Below, piece after piece: positions 1 through 7,566 of a stretch of DNA of 64,000 bases; the stretch's first letter is position 1, and every line of letters starts with the position of its first letter. Source of the stretch: ENR-C20 sp942493145. Lineage in GTDB: Bacteria; Bacillota; Clostridia; Acetivibrionales; DTU013. The stretch is from NCBI GenBank assembly GCA_942493145.1, contig OW818679.1:744001-808000 (forward strand), written 5' to 3'. The notes below the pieces were generated by a model that made no database searches, was not told where the DNA came from, and worked only from the letters and a program-made list of their open reading frames with translations. The translations under genes and the position numbers were made by a program.

Positions 1-1
1 G

Positions 2-565
2 ATGATGGGGACTCCCAGCGGCAAGATCGAGTTCGTTTCCACCTTCCTGGAAGAGCACTTCCCGGAGGACAAGGAGCGTCCGGTCATGGGTCAGTACCTG
101 GAGCCTTGGGAAGGAGTGCGCGCACCCCTCGCGGAAAAATATCCGCTGATTTTGGAAACCCCGCATATGCGATTCTCTTACCACACTCACTTCGACAACA
201 AGTCTCCGTGGCTGGATGAGATTCCCATACATCGCGCAATGAAGGACGGATACGCCTATTGGCCGGTCCGCATGCATCCGATCGATGCCAATGCCCGCGG
301 GATTAAGAATGGTGATCTCCTGAAGATGTACAATGACCGCGGCGCTGTTTTGGTTGTGGCATATCTGACTGAGCGTATGAAGCCTGGCGTGCTTATGTCC
401 TATCAAGCCGGCGCCAAGTATGATCCGCTGGAACCGGGGAAGCCGGGAAGTATCGACCGCGGCGGCTGCGTGAACTTGCTTGCACCATCCCGTATGGTTT
501 CCAAGAATGCACCGGGCATGGTTAGCAACTCGATTTGTGTCGAAATCGATAAATGGGAGGCTTGA
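2..565 (+). CDS. athL: Pyrogallol-phloroglucinol transhydroxylase, large subunit (C-terminal part)
   Basis: This is the last 187 residues of a molybdopterin enzyme; the rest lies left of the window. The family moves a hydroxyl group between aromatic rings, turning pyrogallol into phloroglucinol without net redox change, in the cytoplasm. The visible part is the C-terminal molydop-binding domain. It includes the stretches RFSYHTHFDNKSPWLDE, GIKNGDLLKMYNDRGAV and KYDPLEPGKPGSIDRGGC, which I recognise from the Pelobacter acidigallici enzyme (BthL/AthL). The small subunit begins 5 bases after the stop codon, which matches the known two-subunit enzyme. A related hydroxyarene molybdoenzyme, such as a catechol dehydroxylase, is possible because the active-site domain cannot be seen. 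Confidence 0.8.
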   Translation: MMGTPSGKIEFVSTFLEEHFPEDKERPVMGQYLEPWEGVRAPLAEKYPLILETPHMRFSYHTHFDNKSPWLDEIPIHRAMKDGYAYWPVRMHPIDANARGIKNGDLLKMYNDRGAVLVVAYLTERMKPGVLMSYQAGAKYDPLEPGKPGSIDRGGCVNLLAPSRMVSKNAPGMVSNSICVEIDKWEA

Positions 566-569
566 TCAG

Positions 570-1403
570 ATGAGTAAGCAATATGGAATTGTAATAGATG
601 TGGCGAAGTGCACCGGATGTTATGCCTGCTACCTCGCCTGTAAGGATGAAAACTGCGGGGAGGAGCATCCCGGTTATACGGCGGCGCAGCCCATGACCGG
701 CCAGTATTGGCTCAACATTACTGAGGTTGAGCGCGGTACCTTTCCCAAGGTCAAATTAAGCAACGTTCCGAAGCTTTGCGGTCACTGCGACAACCCCAGC
801 TGTATGATGCAAGCGGAGAACGGCGCGGTATACAAGCGGGAAGACGGAATTGTGATGATTGATCCGGTCAAGGCTGTCGGCCAGAAGCAGATCGTGTATA
901 CCTGTCCGGAACGGTTGATCTTCTGGAACGAGGAGAAGCAGCTTCCCCAGAAGTGTGACATGTGTGCCCATCTTCTGGATCAGGGCTACAAGATGCCCCG
1001 CTGCGTGGAAATGTGTCCTACGGGTGCGCTAATCTTCGGGGATATGAACGACCCCGACAGCGAGATTTCCAAGCTGGTGGCTGAAAAGAAACCTTATTCG
1101 GCTTATCCGGAGTTCGGCCTGAAGGAAAAAGTCCTATACCTGAACATCCCGAAGAAGTTTGTGGCTGGCACCGTGGCCTTCAAGGAAACCGATCAGTGCG
1201 CCAAGGATGTCAAGGTGACCCTGAAGGGTAACGGCATCGAGCAGTGCATCGAAACGGACGTGTTCGGCGATTTCTGGTTTGATGATCTGGAAAACAAGGC
1301 GGACTACACTTTGGAGATCGCGGCGGAAGGGTACAAGAAAATCAGCCTCACCACCCGTACCATAAATGATGTCAACCTGGGAGAAATTTTCCTGGAAAAA
1401 TAA
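570..1403 (+). CDS. athS: Pyrogallol-phloroglucinol transhydroxylase, iron-sulfur small subunit
   Basis: 277-residue electron-transfer subunit of the molybdoenzyme encoded just upstream. The N-terminal two thirds has cysteine groups for several [4Fe-4S] clusters: KCTGCYACYLAC, LCGHCDNPSC, then KCDMCAHLL and CVEMCPTGAL. The last about 75 residues form a Cna-B-like beta domain (VKVTLKGNG ... TLEIAAEGYKK ... NLGEIFLE). A ferredoxin with that tail is distinctive of the transhydroxylase small subunit, and the length is close to that family's roughly 275 residues. The ATG at 570 is chosen because GGGAGG lies at 555-560; a longer in-frame extension into the upstream gene has no ribosome binding site. 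It is translated together with the large subunit. Confidence 0.85.
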   Translation: MSKQYGIVIDVAKCTGCYACYLACKDENCGEEHPGYTAAQPMTGQYWLNITEVERGTFPKVKLSNVPKLCGHCDNPSCMMQAENGAVYKREDGIVMIDPVKAVGQKQIVYTCPERLIFWNEEKQLPQKCDMCAHLLDQGYKMPRCVEMCPTGALIFGDMNDPDSEISKLVAEKKPYSAYPEFGLKEKVLYLNIPKKFVAGTVAFKETDQCAKDVKVTLKGNGIEQCIETDVFGDFWFDDLENKADYTLEIAAEGYKKISLTTRTINDVNLGEIFLEK

Positions 1404-1458
1404 GGCTCTATGTCAATTTATGGGGTGGGGATCAAGTAAAAAAATATTGAGATATTTT

Positions 1459-1497
1459 CCCGACGGATGATCTGAAAATGATTATCCGTCGGTTTTG
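1459..1497 (+). terminator. Rho-independent terminator after the transhydroxylase operon
   Basis: A 9-bp stem CCGACGGAT / ATCCGTCGG (1460-1468 with 1484-1492) is followed by the T-rich run TTTTGTTT. It lies about 55 bases after the small-subunit stop codon. The rest of the 284-base gap holds only AT-rich DNA and a possible promoter for the next gene. Confidence 0.8.
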
Positions 1498-1604
1498 TTT
1501 CTGATGATACACAGGAGGGGCAAGCTTGCAATTGATACTGATAGGTAAAACTAAAATGCCCGACGGCACCAAAAATAACCCTACCGATTCCAAACATACT
1601 CGCC

Positions 1605-1632
1605 TTTTCATCATTTAATATAATGATATAAT
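1605..1632 (+). promoter_or_regulatory. Possible sigma-A promoter for the M29/NicX-like gene
   Basis: TTTTCA (1605-1610) and a perfect TATAAT (1627-1632) are separated by 16 bases, about 55 bases before the next start codon. The DNA is very AT-rich, so chance matches are likely. Confidence 0.35.
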
Positions 1633-1687
1633 TATTAATTGAAGTAGTGTTTTTTAACGAATCACAAAATAAGATAGGAGAATAATT

Positions 1688-2899
1688 ATGAGTCTTCAAT
1701 TAGGCATTCCAGAATCAGCAATGATCGCTCTCACTGACTTGGTGGACAATTGCTGCGGAGTGGACAATTACGCAGGAGCAAACAAACCGCAGCTCAAGGA
1801 ACCACTCATCGGTCCGGGCAAGGAAATCCTCATTATTGCGCACAAGGACGGTCTTTACGGCGGCAACAACCTGATCGACGAAGAGGCTGTCGCCTGGCTG
1901 TCTTCCGTCATTACCTCACGCGGCGCGCGTTGCTCAATTCTATGGGTCGACGATCCACAAAAGCCGCACGAGTGGCGTTATCCCAAAATCGTTAAAGCCG
2001 CTATCGCCGGTGCTGACTTAATCATCAACACTTCCTTCCAGATGGCTGTTGAGGAGATCGCTGAGTTCCGTAACCACATCGAAGAAGCGGACACCTGGAT
2101 GGTCCGTCTGTTCCCCGTAACAAAGGAACTGCTCATGACAGAATGGGCACAAACACCTTATGAGCTTACGAAGATGATGCGTCACGCTGCGTCCAAATCT
2201 TTCCAGGGCAAAGAGGGAGACGAATTCAAATTCGTCATGACCGATACCAACGGCACACACATCGAAGGCAACACGATCCAGCCAAAACCACGTCCCGGCA
2301 TCCCCGGACATGGCTATGCTTCATGGCGCAGAGACTCAAGCCACTACCTGCCCTTCCCTGAGTGGGTACATCCTCCAATCAACTGCAAAAACGTCAACGG
2401 CGTATTTATATTCGACTCCATGCTGAGCTGGTGGTCGCCCGTAATCGGCATTGATCCCGAGTGGAAAACTCCAATCAAAATCGAAGTACAAGACTCCAGG
2501 ATGGTCAATATCACCGGCGGTCTGGAAGCTGCCAAACTCAATAGCTTCCTTAAGACCATGGTAGGCAAAGTCGGAGAGGGCATCTACAACTTCGATACCT
2601 TCCACTTCGGTATTCATCCCAACGCGAAGGTCGCAGATTATCAGTGTCCGCATGACCTCTACAGGCGCATAGTCGACCATATGCATACCTCAAATCTGCA
2701 TTTCCACATAGGATCGGCTCCTGCCAACCCGAGCTACAACTTCTATCCCCATGTCACCGGCGACATCCGCAATGCTGACCTGGTTGTCAACGGCAAGAAG
2801 GTCTATGACAATGGCTGGCTCTGCTGTCAGGACGATCCGGATGTAAGGGCAGTTGCTGCCAAGTATCCCGGTCGCCCAGGTATCCCTGAAAGATTTTAA
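1688..2899 (+). CDS. M29 aminopeptidase / NicX-like metalloprotein
   Basis: 403 residues. The C-terminal half reads like the family that contains M29 aminopeptidases (AmpS) and the 2,5-dihydroxypyridine dioxygenase NicX. It has the consecutive blocks FHFGIHPNAKV, LHFHIGSAPANP and DLVVNGKKVYDNG, and the family's metal ligands come from His, Asp and Glu residues in such blocks. The N-terminal half (KEILIIAHKDGLYGGNNLIDEE ... ADLIINTSF) is the Rossmann-like part. AGGAG sits just before the ATG. The gene stands alone between a terminator and the lactonase-like gene 84 bases downstream, next to the transhydroxylase. A peptidase role is unlikely here. I infer a metal-dependent hydrolase or lyase acting on a hydroxylated ring or its product, but the substrate is unknown. 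Confidence 0.6.
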   Translation: MSLQLGIPESAMIALTDLVDNCCGVDNYAGANKPQLKEPLIGPGKEILIIAHKDGLYGGNNLIDEEAVAWLSSVITSRGARCSILWVDDPQKPHEWRYPKIVKAAIAGADLIINTSFQMAVEEIAEFRNHIEEADTWMVRLFPVTKELLMTEWAQTPYELTKMMRHAASKSFQGKEGDEFKFVMTDTNGTHIEGNTIQPKPRPGIPGHGYASWRRDSSHYLPFPEWVHPPINCKNVNGVFIFDSMLSWWSPVIGIDPEWKTPIKIEVQDSRMVNITGGLEAAKLNSFLKTMVGKVGEGIYNFDTFHFGIHPNAKVADYQCPHDLYRRIVDHMHTSNLHFHIGSAPANPSYNFYPHVTGDIRNADLVVNGKKVYDNGWLCCQDDPDVRAVAAKYPGRPGIPERF

Positions 2900-2983
2900 T
2901 CAACGGCGTTGCGAAGCAACAGCCAAAAGGCGAGAGGGGCTCGATGCCTCCGAGACTTTTAGTGTCAGAACAGGAGAATTAAT

Positions 2984-4171
2984 ATGAGTAAATTAATAGC
3001 ATATGTTGGACGCAACCACGTTGCTGGTTTTCAGGGCGGTGGTATCGACGTATTTGAAGTTAGCAGAGACGGATCCGTGATTACTCCTCTTGGAAACGGA
3101 ATCAAGGATGAGCCGAAGCGCGCCGGATTTCTTGGCTATGCTCCGAAATCAGGTGTCCTCTATTCAGTAGACGAAAGGAAAACCGACGGTCGTGGACCGA
3201 AGATGCCACCTGCTACTATTATGGCGTTCAAGGTTGACCAGAAGACTGCTGCACTCAGCCTTATCAACAAGCAGGAAGCTATCGGATGCAATCCGGCTTC
3301 TGTATGTGTGGGTCCGGATGAGAAATATCTGTTTACTGCCAACCACGGTTTCTTTGAGCATGTCATCAAAGCTGTCGAAACCGCAGACGGCAAATGGGTC
3401 AACACTTTCGTTTATGACGACTCAACGGTTGTTCAGTACCCGTTGAATGCAGATGGTTCCATCGAACCGGCTTGTGACTGTAATGTCCTCACCGCTCATG
3501 GCAAGGACCCTAACAGTTCTCCACAAGGTGGTGGCCATGCCCAGGCAAGTTCACATGCACACATTGTTGTCGTAGATCCTTCCGGCAAGTTCCTTCTGGT
3601 CTGCGAAAAAGCAGGCGAACGGGTTTACGTTTACCGCCTTGGCGGTGACAAGCTTGTCCTGGCTTCAATTTACCAGTGTCCGCTGGGAACCGGTCCAAGG
3701 CATTGCGCTTTTGATAATAAAGGTCGCATGTTCATGACCAGTGAATTCTCTTCCGAGATATGGGCATTTGGGTTTGACACTGAAACAGGTGTCCTGAAGT
3801 ACATTGACAAACAGTCCACGATCGCTGAAGGCTTCAAAGGCCGCAACGAGCTGGCAACTATTCAGATTCATCCGAATGGCAAGTTAGTCTACGTGAACAA
3901 TCGCGGAGAGGATACTATTGTCTGCTTCAATATCTCCGAGGATGGGAAGCTAAAGAAGGCGTCATCAATTTCTGTCGGCAAATGCCCGGCGGATCCAAAG
4001 GACGCAGTTCGCGACATGCAGCTATCCCCGGACGGCGCATTCCTGCTTGTCCCGGTACGCCCGGATGATGTGATCCGCTCATATGCAGTGGATCAAAAAA
4101 CCGGAGATTTGAAGAATATAGCTGAAGTTCCGGTTGAGAACCCCGTATACATACAATTCATCGAACTTTAA
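2984..4171 (+). CDS. Seven-bladed beta-propeller lactonase-family protein
   Basis: 395 residues with the repeating strand pattern of the lactonase propeller family (6-phosphogluconolactonase YbhE type; fungal carboxymuconate cyclase shares the fold). Blade motifs recur as GFLGYAPKSGVLYSVDE, CVGPDEKYLFTANHG, VVVDPSGKFLLVCEKAG, IQIHPNGKLVYVNNRGED and MQLSPDGAFLLVPVRPDD. There is no signal peptide, so it is cytoplasmic. AGGAG precedes the ATG. Members usually hydrolyse sugar or ring-derived lactones. Its position between a NicX-like protein and an amidohydrolase suggests a lactone or enol-lactone intermediate of ring breakdown. That role is inference; the fold assignment is fairly firm. Confidence 0.7.
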   Translation: MSKLIAYVGRNHVAGFQGGGIDVFEVSRDGSVITPLGNGIKDEPKRAGFLGYAPKSGVLYSVDERKTDGRGPKMPPATIMAFKVDQKTAALSLINKQEAIGCNPASVCVGPDEKYLFTANHGFFEHVIKAVETADGKWVNTFVYDDSTVVQYPLNADGSIEPACDCNVLTAHGKDPNSSPQGGGHAQASSHAHIVVVDPSGKFLLVCEKAGERVYVYRLGGDKLVLASIYQCPLGTGPRHCAFDNKGRMFMTSEFSSEIWAFGFDTETGVLKYIDKQSTIAEGFKGRNELATIQIHPNGKLVYVNNRGEDTIVCFNISEDGKLKKASSISVGKCPADPKDAVRDMQLSPDGAFLLVPVRPDDVIRSYAVDQKTGDLKNIAEVPVENPVYIQFIEL

Positions 4172-4189
4172 GATGTTTAATTTGCTTGA

Positions 4190-4229
4190 ATACATTGCTC
4201 CCGGCCATCATTGGCCGGGAGCAATGTAT
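4190..4229 (+). terminator. Very strong 18-bp perfect hairpin between lactonase-like and amidohydrolase genes
   Basis: The arms 4190-4207 and 4212-4229 are exact inverted copies (ATACATTGCTCCCGGCCA and its complement) around the 4-base loop TCAT. No T-run follows directly, so it could be a processed or attenuating hairpin that sets the level of the downstream amidohydrolase, or a protein site, as well as a terminator. It starts 19 bases after the lactonase stop codon. Confidence 0.6.
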
Positions 4230-4298
4230 ATTGGCCCGTCTGTGAAACAAAAATAGAGTTAAAAAATCAAAACTATTTTTTTATGAGGAGGAATCAAA

Positions 4299-5342
4299 AT
4301 GATTATTGATGCAAATATGCACCATCTTCCGGAAGATTTGTTTACAAACGAAGAAGTGCTGAACGGTTTTCTATCGACTGCTCCGCGCGGCTTTGGTGAA
4401 ATAGCATCTGTGGGTATTACCGAGTCCGGCAAACGTCAGATCATTGTGGAAAAACCGAAAGGCTACCAGAACCTGAACTACGTGGAAGGCGACTATTCGC
4501 TCGAAATGAAGATAAAAGCCATGGATGAGAACGGCGTCGACAAAGCTATCCTGCGGGTACCGGTATGGCAGGAATGGCTGCGGCTGGATACCTGCAAGAT
4601 CGTCAATGACAACGCAGCCGATATGTGCAAACGCTCAAACGGCCGTCTCTATGCCAACGCTTGCGTTCCACCATGGGGCGGCAAGGATAATATCTATGAG
4701 TTCGAACGCTGCATCAAGGAGCTCGGCATGGTCGGTGTCCAGCTGGCATGCCATTACGGCCAGCTCTACCTCGACGATGAAGCCTTCAAGCCCTATCTCA
4801 AGGTCATAAACGATATGAAAATCCCTGTCGTCGTACACCACACCCCTGGACCGGTCCGTTGGGAGTCAATGTATGAATACACGAACCTGCGCCGCGAGTT
4901 AGGCCGCGTCACCGACCAGGCTACAGCCGTGGGACGCGAACTCTTCAGCGGCATGTTCGAAGAATTCCCGAACCTGAAGTTCATCCACACCATGCTCGGC
5001 GGCAACTGGTTCGCGAACTACAACCTTCTGGTTCCGAAGCATGGGAAGAAGAAGGAAGCAATGCAGCGTCTGGACATGAGTGAAGGAGAACGTGTTCTGG
5101 GTTATCTGAAGAACAACCTGTACTTCGATACGACCCATCCGGCTTCCTGGGGCAAAGATCAGATCGAATGCGCGATCAAAGTCTGCGGAGCCGACCACAT
5201 CCTGTTTAGCTCGTCGTTCCCCGTATTTTACAACTGGATGTCGGATGGAGTCGATTTCATGAAGTCACTCGATCTCTCAGACAAAGACCGCGAGCTTGTT
5301 ATGAGCGGTAACGCTATCCGTTTGTTCAATCTTAAGGTTTGA
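4299..5342 (+). CDS. Amidohydrolase-2 (ACMSD-like) family protein with altered metal ligands
   Basis: 347-residue TIM-barrel protein of the amidohydrolase-2 family, which includes ACMSD, gamma-resorcylate decarboxylase and related hydroxybenzoate decarboxylases. The N-terminal HxH metal motif is changed: IIDANMHHLP gives Asn6-Met7-His8 where DxHxH is expected. His180 (PVVVHHTPG) and His230 (FIHTMLGGN) are present. The usual GSDYP aspartate at the end of the barrel is replaced, LFSSSFP, with Ser306 in its place. GAGGAGG precedes the ATG. It probably acts on a hydroxylated aromatic or alicyclic compound as decarboxylase, hydratase or hydrolase with one metal or none. The substrate is unknown. 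It follows the lactonase-like gene across a strong hairpin. Confidence 0.65.
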   Translation: MIIDANMHHLPEDLFTNEEVLNGFLSTAPRGFGEIASVGITESGKRQIIVEKPKGYQNLNYVEGDYSLEMKIKAMDENGVDKAILRVPVWQEWLRLDTCKIVNDNAADMCKRSNGRLYANACVPPWGGKDNIYEFERCIKELGMVGVQLACHYGQLYLDDEAFKPYLKVINDMKIPVVVHHTPGPVRWESMYEYTNLRRELGRVTDQATAVGRELFSGMFEEFPNLKFIHTMLGGNWFANYNLLVPKHGKKKEAMQRLDMSEGERVLGYLKNNLYFDTTHPASWGKDQIECAIKVCGADHILFSSSFPVFYNWMSDGVDFMKSLDLSDKDRELVMSGNAIRLFNLKV

Positions 5343-5370
5343 CCAGCCGGCGATCTTCTGGTACTATTGA

Positions 5371-5784
5371 AGTGTTCTGCGGCTGCATGATATATGCCAG
5401 CACTGCGATGAGGCTCCTTGCATAGAGGCTTGCAAGTCCAATGCGGTTTACAAACGGGAGGATGGCATCGTTATCATTGACCCGTATAAATGTACGGGCA
5501 ATCGTAACTGCCTGGATGCTTGTCCTACTGGCGCTCTTAAATTTGGCGAAGAAGAGGATTTAAAAGACTTATTAGCAGATGCCGCGATACTTCATTCCGA
5601 GTATGGTACACGTCCCAGGGTTTACTATAAAGGTTTACCCAATAAGTACTTCTGGTTTGAAAGACAAGAACCAGGCATCTACCGGCTTAAGATGGAGATG
5701 GATGGATACATTCCTGTGGTTCTGGATGATATTGAGGTAACCAAAGATATCAACGTGGGAGATATTGAGTTGCGGCAGGGGTGA
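5371..5784 (+). pseudogene. Truncated second copy of a transhydroxylase-type iron-sulfur subunit
   Basis: One open frame reads CQHCDEAPCIEACKSNAVYK, then KREDGIVIIDPYKCTGNRNC, LDACPTGALKFGEEED and a Cna-B-like tail (YRLKMEMDGYIPVV ... INVGDIELRQG) before the stop. It matches the intact small subunit near the window start over its second half. There is a stop codon at 5368-5370, no start codon or ribosome binding site, and the first cluster region is gone. A segment of roughly 45 residues between DPYK and CPTGAL (the region of the third ferredoxin motif in the intact copy) is also missing, although the frame stays open. It begins 28 bases after the amidohydrolase stop codon. I read it as the remnant of a second transhydroxylase-like locus. 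Confidence 0.75.
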
Positions 5785-5842
5785 ACAGGTCAGATTATCG
5801 CCAAGGGATCACCACGGATGCTCATTTGGAAGGAACATAGTT

Positions 5843-6087
5843 ATGGGAAAGGTTGCTTTGGAGATGGATAAGACTGAAAGGACCGTAGTAAAGGGACTGT
5901 AGACGGTCACGGCGAAACGAAGGTAGTGCGTGCTCCTCATGGTTGCAGTCGCAGATTGTTGGATCTTTTGGGAGGCTACACTCTGCAGTCCCGCGATATG
6001 GATGCTATGCGCCGTGAGTATCCTGAAGTCTTCTCTCAACCCTATGACAAAGCCTCAGGGCTGGCTTGGAAACGGATGATGGCATAA
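5843..6087 (+). pseudogene. Possible frameshifted remnant of an unidentified short gene
   Basis: An ATG at 5843, with AGGAA-like DNA before it, opens a short frame (MGKVALEMDKTERTVVKGL, stop). A second frame, shifted by one base, continues smoothly: GTVDGHGETKVVRAPHGCSR, then RLLDLLGGYTLQSRDMDAMR and REYPEVFSQPYDKASGLAWK, stopping at 6085-6087. Joined by one frameshift they give a protein-like sequence of about 80 residues. I do not recognise the family. It lies between the iron-sulfur remnant and the LysR gene, in DNA that otherwise looks like decaying coding sequence. It may be a tail of a larger lost gene. Confidence 0.4.
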
Positions 6088-6193
6088 AGTGGGAATTAAA
6101 CCGCTGCGCAGGTACTCATCCCAAAATCCGCTTATCAACTAACTCTCGAGCTTGAGAACATAAACAATCTGCTACAGGACGTGGGGGGTTATT

Positions 6194-7174
6194 ATGGAAA
6201 TACTTCAACTTGAGCATTTACTGATGATAGAAAAAAATAAGACCATGCGATTAGCAGCAGAAAAAGTTTTCATGTCGCAACCCGCACTGAGCCATGGTTT
6301 AAAGAAGCTGGAGCATGAGTTGGGCTGTCAGCTGTTTGACCGTATCCACAACCAATTGTGCATTAATGCATACGGTGAAATTATGTTGAAACATTCCGAG
6401 CGGATTATGCAGGAAATCGAAGCGGCTAAGCAGGAGATTGCCGAAGAGCAAATGCGTCAGGCAAAAAAAATCAGAATCGGGTGTTATTCATATGCATTTC
6501 AGAGCCTCGTGCTTCCTCAACTCGCAAATGTTTTAAAGCAGAATATTCTTGAATGCCGGATCAGTGATTTTCATCCTATGGCAAGGGACTTACAGGAAGG
6601 CATCTTTGATGTTGTTTTCACAGACAAAGCCTGTGAAGGGGACGGCATAAAAACAGTCAAGCTGTTTAATGAACAGGTTATGGTCTCACTGCCTTCTTCC
6701 TCTGAGTATGCATCACGGCAGTGTATATATGTTACCGACCTTAAAAAGCTGAATTTATATCTGCCAACAGATGCATCAGGCTACACGGACTGGTTTGTCC
6801 GGATATTGAGTTCCGCCGGAGTTTCAGCCCCGCTCTCAGGTGGTGTACCATTTGGAGAATATCTGTATAATAAAGACAGCGTAGACAAATGTCACTTAAC
6901 GTCTTCCTTTATCATGCGTTTCGTACCGACTGCCGCAAGGAGAGTAGTTATCCCACTGGCAGACGGGATGGCTACACGTGACGTTTTTATGTCGTATAAT
7001 CAAAAAGATGAAGACCGGCTTATACAATTGGTCTCTTACATTGAAAAAAATCGCGATAGCTTTTTTTGTAGCTATTCTTACATCTCATATTTCCTTTTCC
7101 CCAGTGAAAGACAGAATCTTCTTTTCATCAATGATAAAAATTTAGAATCACCTGATTCAAAAAGCGGCGCCTGA
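6194..7174 (+). CDS. LysR-family transcriptional regulator
   Basis: 326 residues. The N-terminal winged helix-turn-helix is clear (LEHLLMIEKNKTMRLAAEKV, FMSQPALSHGLKKLEHELG, CQLFDR), followed by the linker helix and a periplasmic-binding-like effector domain (KIRIGCYSYAFQSLVLPQLA). LysR proteins usually respond to a pathway substrate or intermediate. The GGGG-rich site before the ATG is a weak but usable ribosome binding site. The gene ends inside its own terminator. Neighbours are the UroD-family gene and TRAP transporter downstream on the same strand, so it is a likely regulator of that uptake cluster or of the upstream ring enzymes; which one cannot be told from the sequence. Confidence 0.85.
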   Translation: MEILQLEHLLMIEKNKTMRLAAEKVFMSQPALSHGLKKLEHELGCQLFDRIHNQLCINAYGEIMLKHSERIMQEIEAAKQEIAEEQMRQAKKIRIGCYSYAFQSLVLPQLANVLKQNILECRISDFHPMARDLQEGIFDVVFTDKACEGDGIKTVKLFNEQVMVSLPSSSEYASRQCIYVTDLKKLNLYLPTDASGYTDWFVRILSSAGVSAPLSGGVPFGEYLYNKDSVDKCHLTSSFIMRFVPTAARRVVIPLADGMATRDVFMSYNQKDEDRLIQLVSYIEKNRDSFFCSYSYISYFLFPSERQNLLFINDKNLESPDSKSGA

Positions 7175-7194
7175 AATGGCGCCGTTTTTTTTTT
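7165..7194 (+). terminator. Rho-independent terminator of the LysR gene
   Basis: The stem CGGCGCC / GGCGCCG (7165-7171 with 7178-7184) carries a 6-base loop and is followed by ten T residues. The LysR stop codon TGA lies in the loop, so terminator and coding end overlap. Confidence 0.92.
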
Positions 7195-7566
7195 ACACAA
7201 AATAACGAGACGGCTATGTCCCCCGCCTCCTTGAAACGCACGCCTAAAGGCGCTTAAGGCAAGAAAATTTCTACAGCACATGCTGCGGCATATGCCAGAC
7301 GAAATTTTTTACCATTGCGTTATAATCAGCTGATAAACACTACTTATTAGCTTTATTTCACATGAAGAATTACACTGAATCATAGTGACTATACAGAGTA
7401 GTTTATTCTAACCGCTCTGAGTAGCGAGCTGATTACTACCCTGCATCAAAAATAGTTTGAATTATTAATCGTCCCTGTAGATTCCTTTAAAATACAGATA
7501 AATTATGTGAGAAAGATGTTTAGCGCTTCAGGCGCGAATTTCCTCATAAAACATAAGGAGGCAAAT
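7195..7566 (+). promoter_or_regulatory. Intergenic control region before the UroD-TRAP cluster
   Basis: About 370 bases without a gene. It holds the perfect palindrome ATCAGCTGAT (7325-7334). The 9-base element TAATCAGCT (7323-7331) returns inverted as AGCTGATTA (7429-7437). Such dyads are the kind of site a LysR regulator binds, and the LysR gene is directly upstream. No convincing -35/-10 pair was picked. The region ends with the strong site AAGGAGG before the UroD-family start. Confidence 0.35.

Noticed and set aside
1688..2899. Ordinary aminopeptidase
   Set aside because: Although M29 aminopeptidases share the fold, the adjacent transhydroxylase and ring-enzyme genes make a peptidase role less likely; kept as an alternative only.
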